DNA of 64,000 nt, from NCBI GenBank assembly GCA_041659605.1, contig JBAZXW010000022.1, positions 9,341 through 73,340 on the forward strand, in the 5' to 3' direction. This stretch comes from Solimonas sp041659605. GTDB taxonomy: Bacteria; Pseudomonadota; Gammaproteobacteria; Nevskiales; Nevskiaceae. Numbering within the stretch: the stretch's first letter is position 1; each line of letters begins with the position of its first letter. Of the stretch, positions 59,883 through 64,000 are shown in pieces. Made by a program: the position numbers and the translations under genes. The notes under the pieces are model-generated. The model was not told the origin of the DNA, searched no databases, and saw only the letters and a program-made list of their open reading frames with translations.

Positions 59883-59904
59883 TGGTCGCGCAGCGCCCGA
59901 AAAC

Positions 59905-59931
59905 GGTGGGCACGCCACGGCTTTGCCCACC
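59905..59931 (-). terminator. Hairpin abutting the SPOR gene stop
   Basis: GGTGGGC and GCCCACC pair (7 bp) around a 13-base loop, immediately 3' of the minus-strand stop codon. It may end the argS-SPOR transcript; no U-run. Confidence 0.45.
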
Positions 59932-60534
59932 CTACTTGAGCTTGATCAGCAGCGCGTCGATGCCGTTTTCGTCGAGGCGCGCCATTGTGCTTTGCACGCG
60001 CGGCCAGTTGGCGTCGGGGCCGATGCGGACGCGGTAGTAGGTGTCCTTGCCGTCGATCGTGACCGTCTCAATGCGCGATTCGATGCCGATCAGCGCGAGC
60101 CCCGCTTTTTGTCGCTCCGCTTCGGCCTGGGCGCGGTACGACGCAACCTGGATGACGAAGCTGCCTTCGCCGACCGCCGCCGGCGGCGCGCCCGGCGGGG
60201 CGGACGCCTGCGCCTGCTCCTTGGGCAAGACCACTTCCTGGTCGCGCAGGATTTCGTAGAAGGTGAAGCGCGCCTTCTCCTTCGGCGGCAGCGGGATCGC
60301 GCCGTTCTTCTTCTTGCCGGGCGTCGCGACCGGCTCGGCCTCCGCCGATTCGGCCTGCATCAGCGGCTGCGCCGGTGGCCGCGAGACGTAAACGAAGGCC
60401 GCAACCGCGAGTCCGACCGAGAGCCCGGCCGCGAGCCACACCCAGCCGGGCATGCTGCTGCTCGGGCCGCCGCCGTTGCGGCCCTTGGCCTGGCGCCGGT
60501 TGCCGCTGCTGCGCTGTGCGTAGTCGCGAGCCAT
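59932..60534 (-). CDS. SPOR-domain protein (FtsN-like)
   Basis: 200 residues. Basic N-terminus (ARDYAQRSSGNRRQAKGR), one membrane helix (WVWLAAGLSVGLAVAAFVYV, residues 32-51), a Pro/Ala-rich periplasmic linker, and a C-terminal SPOR domain (GEGSFVIQVASYRAQAEAER, YYRVRIGPDANWPRVQSTMA). SPOR binds denuded peptidoglycan at the septum; FtsN-like proteins activate division. It follows argS by 3 bp on the minus strand, a pairing common in gammaproteobacteria. Confidence 0.88.
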   Translation of the reverse strand: MARDYAQRSSGNRRQAKGRNGGGPSSSMPGWVWLAAGLSVGLAVAAFVYVSRPPAQPLMQAESAEAEPVATPGKKKNGAIPLPPKEKARFTFYEILRDQEVVLPKEQAQASAPPGAPPAAVGEGSFVIQVASYRAQAEAERQKAGLALIGIESRIETVTIDGKDTYYRVRIGPDANWPRVQSTMARLDENGIDALLIKLK

Positions 60535-60537
60535 GTC

Positions 60538-62316
60538 CTACATCTTCTCCGGCGCCGACACGCCGAGAATCGCGAGGCCATTGCGGATGACCTGGCCGGT
60601 GGCCTTGATCAGCGCGAGGCGCGCGGCCTGCAGCTCGGGGTCGTCTTCGACGAGGAAACGGTGCATGTTGTAATAGGCGTGCAGCGCTTCGGCGATGTCC
60701 TTGAGGAAGAACACGATCGTGTGCGGCGTGTACCCCGTCGCGGCGCGTTCGAGCATTTCCGGATAGCGGTTGAGCAGCGTCAGCAGCGCTTTCTCGTGCT
60801 CGTTGGTGAGACGGTGCAGGGTCAGATCGGCGGCTTCCGCATCCCAGCTGCGGTTCTTGTCGGCGAGCTGCTGGAACACGCTGCAGATGCGCGCGTGCGC
60901 GTACTGCACGTAGTACACCGGGTTGTCGTTCGACTGAGAGCGTGCGAGGTCGATGTCGAATTCCAGGTGCTGGTCGTGCGAGCGCGTCAGGTAGAAGAAG
61001 CGCGTCGCATCGGTGCCGGCCTCGTCGATCAGGTCCTGCAGCGTGACAAAGTTGCCGCTGCGCTTGCCCATGCGCCCGGACGAGAGCGTGACGAACTGGA
61101 TCAGCTGCACGTTGAGGGCGTCCTTGCGGCCGGTCAGCGCTTCGATCGCGGCGCGCACGCGCGCGATGTAGCCGTGGTGGTCGGCGCCCCAGACGTCCAT
61201 CAGGACCGGCCAGCCACGGTCGAGCTTGTCGACGTGGTAGGCGAGGTCGTTGCAGTAGTAGGTCGCGGCGCCGTCTGCCTTGATCAGCACGCGATCCTTC
61301 TCGTCGCCGAACTGCTCGGTGCGCATCCACAGCGCGCCGTCGCGTTCGTAGGTCAGGTTCAGCTTTTCGAGCCGGGTCAGCGCCTTGCTGACGAAGCCGT
61401 TGTCGACGAGCGCGCGCTCCGAGGTCCACTGGTCGAACTCGACGTTGAAGTCGGCGAGGGTCTTGCGGATCGCCGTGAGCTGATCGGCCAGCGCGGCGCT
61501 GCGCGCGACTTCGTAGCGTTCGCCCAGCAGGGTCTTGGCACGGGCGACGAGCGTATCGATGAAGGTCTCTTGCCCCGCCTTCTTGTCGGCCTTTTCCTGC
61601 TCGCTGTCGGCGGGGCCGGGAATCGGCTCTTCGGGCAGGCCATCGAGCACCGTCCGCGCCGGAAAGCGCAGGCCGTCGCCGTGTTCGCTGTGCAGTTTCT
61701 GCGCCGTGCTGCGGATGTACTCCGCCGGGTAGGCGCGCTGCGGCAGCGGCACGTTCTCGCCGCACAGTTCGAGATAACGCACCCACACCGACAGCGCGAG
61801 GATGTCGGTCTGCCGACCGGCGTCGTTGATGTAGTACTCGCGCCAGACGGTCCAGCCGGTCGCGGCGAGCAGCTTGGAGATCGAATCCCCATACGCCGCG
61901 CCGCGGCCATGGCCGACGTGCATCGGCCCGGTCGGATTCGCGGACACGAACTCGACCATGATCTTGCCCTTGCGGCCGGAGTCGTCGCGGCCATAGGCGG
62001 CGCCCTGGGTGAGCACTTCCGACACCACGGCCTGGAAGGCCGCTGAGGCGAGGAAGAAGTTGATGAAGCCCGGACCGGCGATCTCGACCTTGGCGACACG
62101 CGCCGAGACCGGCAGCTGCTTGACCAGGATTTCGGCGACGGCGCGCGGAGACTTGCCCAGCGGCTTGGCCAGCTGCAGCGCAAGATTGGTCTGGAAGTCG
62201 CCGAACTTCGCGTCCTTGGTTGCGTCGAGCTGGATCGATGGCGTGGCGTCAGCGCCCATCTCAGCGAGGGTGCGCTTGAGCGACGTCGCCAACAGCTCCT
62301 GCAAATGCTCTTTCAT
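60538..62316 (-). CDS. argS: Arginyl-tRNA synthetase
   Basis: 592 residues from the ATG at 62316; the open frame extends upstream but the extension is basic and lacks family match. Add1/N-terminal domain, then class I motif HVGHG (HIGH-like) within SANPTGPMHVGHGRG, VWGADHHGYI and the KMSKS-like loop GRMGKRSGN, followed by the anticodon-binding DALR domain ending in RNGLAILGVSAPEKM. Charges tRNA-Arg; cytosolic and essential. Transcribed with the SPOR gene. Confidence 0.95.
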   Translation of the reverse strand: MKEHLQELLATSLKRTLAEMGADATPSIQLDATKDAKFGDFQTNLALQLAKPLGKSPRAVAEILVKQLPVSARVAKVEIAGPGFINFFLASAAFQAVVSEVLTQGAAYGRDDSGRKGKIMVEFVSANPTGPMHVGHGRGAAYGDSISKLLAATGWTVWREYYINDAGRQTDILALSVWVRYLELCGENVPLPQRAYPAEYIRSTAQKLHSEHGDGLRFPARTVLDGLPEEPIPGPADSEQEKADKKAGQETFIDTLVARAKTLLGERYEVARSAALADQLTAIRKTLADFNVEFDQWTSERALVDNGFVSKALTRLEKLNLTYERDGALWMRTEQFGDEKDRVLIKADGAATYYCNDLAYHVDKLDRGWPVLMDVWGADHHGYIARVRAAIEALTGRKDALNVQLIQFVTLSSGRMGKRSGNFVTLQDLIDEAGTDATRFFYLTRSHDQHLEFDIDLARSQSNDNPVYYVQYAHARICSVFQQLADKNRSWDAEAADLTLHRLTNEHEKALLTLLNRYPEMLERAATGYTPHTIVFFLKDIAEALHAYYNMHRFLVEDDPELQAARLALIKATGQVIRNGLAILGVSAPEKM

Positions 62317-62363
62317 CTTCCGTACTTTCGCGGCGCGGGCCGCAAGCCACAAGGGCGCGGATT

Positions 62364-63404
62364 CTACCGTTGCGCGGCCGCGCCTGCCGGATTGGCGCCT
62401 GTGCGGCCGCTGCGGAAGGCCAGCGGCGAGGCTCCGGACCAGCGGCGGAAAGCGTGGATGAAGGCGGCCGGCTCGGCATAACCCAGCTGCTCGGAGACGG
62501 CTTCGACGCTCAGCCCGGTCTCGCGCAGCAGGTGTTGCGCCTTGCGAAAGCGGGCCTGCGCGACCAGCGTGCGGTAGCTCGTGCTTTCTTCGCTCAGATG
62601 GCGACGGAAGCTGCGCTCCGACAGGCCGAACAGGCGCGCGATCCGGGTGGCGTCGGGGTAGTGGCGGTCGTAGAGCTGCAGCTGCTGCACCACGCGCGCC
62701 GAGAGTTCCTGCATCTCGCGCTGCTGCGTCTGCAGCTGCTCGTCGCAGAGACGGCGGTAGAGCGTCTGCGCGGCCGGGTCATGGGTCGGGAACGGCCGCG
62801 CGAGATCCTCGTTGCGCACCCAGAAGCGGCCCTGCTTCTCGCCGAACACGACCGGGCAGCCGAAGTGCGTTTCGTAGGCGGCGGCGTCGCGCGGCTTGGC
62901 ATAGGGCATGTCGATGTGCTCGGGGCGCAGATCGACGCCGAGCGAGCCCTGGATGTCGCGCAGCAGCTTGTAGGTGCCGGACATCTCGCCGTCGACGCGG
63001 AAGCGGAACGCGCGCCGCGGCAGCGGGATCGGCGTCAGCACCAGCGTGCTCAGGCGCTCGCCGTGCAGGAAATCGAGCCCGCTGTAGAGATAGGTCAGGC
63101 GCTGGTAGTGCACGCCGGTGCGCATCGCCTCGAAGCCGTTGGCGCAGGTCATCAGCAGCATCGACAGCGGACCGTAGCCGGCGAAGCCGAAGTAGCGCCC
63201 GCTCTTGAGTCCGGCCAGTGGGTCGCGCAGGCGTTCGGCGATTTCGGTGTGGATCTGCAGCTCCAGCGCGCGGTCGATGCGCGCCGACGGGTCGAGCTTG
63301 TCGAGCACCAGGCCGTGGCGTTCGAGCACCGGCGCGACGTCCTCGCCGAGCTGTTGCAGCCCCTGCGCGGTGTACATCAGGCCGAGGATCGAGCGGGTGT
63401 TCAT
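62364..63404 (-). CDS. AraC-family regulator, OruR-like
   Basis: 346 residues. N-terminal PF12625-type domain (GRYFGFAGYGPLSMLLMTCANG) and C-terminal double HTH: RIARLFGLSERSFRRHLSEE and VSEQLGYAEPAAFIHAFRRW. Divergent from the flavin monooxygenase gene at 63536, 131 bp apart, and likely its regulator. Confidence 0.88.
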   Translation of the reverse strand: MNTRSILGLMYTAQGLQQLGEDVAPVLERHGLVLDKLDPSARIDRALELQIHTEIAERLRDPLAGLKSGRYFGFAGYGPLSMLLMTCANGFEAMRTGVHYQRLTYLYSGLDFLHGERLSTLVLTPIPLPRRAFRFRVDGEMSGTYKLLRDIQGSLGVDLRPEHIDMPYAKPRDAAAYETHFGCPVVFGEKQGRFWVRNEDLARPFPTHDPAAQTLYRRLCDEQLQTQQREMQELSARVVQQLQLYDRHYPDATRIARLFGLSERSFRRHLSEESTSYRTLVAQARFRKAQHLLRETGLSVEAVSEQLGYAEPAAFIHAFRRWSGASPLAFRSGRTGANPAGAAAQR

Positions 63405-63535
63405 GCGTGCAGCCCAGCATGCCCGCTTTGGCCGAAACGATCAATTTTCCGCCGAAGCGGACATGGTGCCGGCGTCCCCCCGCCCCTAGATTGGCCACGC
63501 CTGCAGGGTTTGCCTGCACGACGAGGAGACACAAT

Positions 63536-64000
63536 ATGGCTGCTGACGGACGTTCCCACCCTTCCACGACCCCCCAAGTCACGGAAGTCGATGTCGCCAT
63601 CGTCGGCGCCGGCTTCGGCGGCCTGTGCATGGCGATCAAGCTGCTGGAGGCGGGCAACAAGAACTTTGTCGTCCTCGAAAAAGCCCACGAAGTCGGCGGC
63701 ACCTGGCGCGACAACAGCTACCCGGGCGCGGCCTGCGACGTGCAGTCGCACATGTATTCGTACTCCTTCGCGCCCAAGGCCGACTGGACGAAGCGCTACG
63801 CCGGCTGGCGCGAGATCCAGGATTACATCCTCAAGGTCACGGACGACTATGGCTTGCGGCCGTACATCCGCTTCGGCCAGGAAGTGACCGGCGCCGAATT
63901 CCAGCAGAGCGGGGGCAAGTGGCGCATCGAGACGCGCAGCGGCGACGTCATCGTCGCGCGCCACTGGGTGCTCGCCTCCGGACCGCTGCACGAGCCGCAG
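63536..64000 (+). CDS. Flavin-containing monooxygenase (3' end outside window)
   Basis: 155 residues are visible before the window ends; the frame is still open. N-terminal VDVAIVGAGFGGLCMAIKLL is the FAD-binding Rossmann motif (GxGxxG), then LEKAHEVGGTWRDNSYPGAACD, the segment typical of Baeyer-Villiger monooxygenases and related NADPH-dependent FMOs, and WVLASGPLHEP. The BVMO fingerprint would lie beyond the window. It probably oxidises a ketone, steroid or other hydrophobic compound. GAGGAG is 8 nt before the ATG. Confidence 0.85.
   Translation, partial: MAADGRSHPSTTPQVTEVDVAIVGAGFGGLCMAIKLLEAGNKNFVVLEKAHEVGGTWRDNSYPGAACDVQSHMYSYSFAPKADWTKRYAGWREIQDYILKVTDDYGLRPYIRFGQEVTGAEFQQSGGKWRIETRSGDVIVARHWVLASGPLHEPQ

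Noticed and set aside
59812..62046. 744-residue open frame on + strand
   Set aside because: Antisense to the SPOR and argS genes; composition is typical of a shadow.

Overview
The window is high-GC chromosomal DNA of a gammaproteobacterium. PilB/GspE-like and PilU-like ATPases, a QseB/QseC-like two-component pair, several AraC regulators with an OruR-type N-terminal domain, RoxA-like c-type cytochromes and the style of the dispersed repeats together suggest the Nevskiales/Xanthomonadales area. That placement is an inference; no rRNA or tRNA gene was seen.

Left arm (1-38.9 kb). The window opens inside a TPR operon, followed by a minus-strand block: an MJ1255-type glycosyltransferase, an 836-residue exported protein of unknown function and a lipoprotein. 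Next come regulator/enzyme pairs. One is a TetR repressor divergent from an exported S15-type hydrolase, with two matching palindromes between them. Another is a TetR repressor divergent from a DUF1214-sulfotransferase fusion, also with palindromes. A GH5 endoglycoceramidase-like lipoprotein and a PEP-mutase-like enzyme follow. Two paralogous three-haem, RoxA-like lipoproteins lie at 17.1 and 36.3 kb, each divergent from its own regulator. Between them are a pair of divergent pilus/secretion ATPases separated by FNR-like boxes, ApbE, a methyltransferase, an exported FAH-family protein, and a five-gene shp-dhc-cytochrome b561-response regulator-kinase operon headed by a PmrA/QseB-type box. The block ends with a membrane desaturase, an ABC-2 exporter and a CZB-GGDEF diguanylate cyclase.

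Integron (38.9-52.3 kb). A complete integron integrase is transcribed away from a recombination site (GTTAGGC core) and an array of about 20 gene cassettes, all with attC sites in one orientation. The attC sites are similar to each other (most 66-78 bp), as in sedentary chromosomal integrons. Cassettes carry small membrane proteins, secreted proteins of unknown function, a DUF4375-like protein, three toxin-antitoxin pairs, a dihydrofolate-reductase-like (RibD-C) protein, a cupin, an NTF2-like protein and a frameshifted SHOCT lipoprotein. One attC is broken by an IS3-family element, and the next by a 167-bp inverted-repeat element flanked by GTT. The distal end, beyond about 50 kb, has decayed attC sites and one gene running against the array.

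Right arm (52.8-64 kb). This is ordinary chromosome again: an SRPBCC protein, two small lipoproteins, TerC, an SDR, UvrD, a DUF805 - MtfA - L7/L12-like run, a SPOR protein next to argS, and an AraC regulator divergent from a flavin monooxygenase cut by the window end. At least five families of dispersed palindromic repeats occur between genes, and one copy lies inside a lipoprotein gene.
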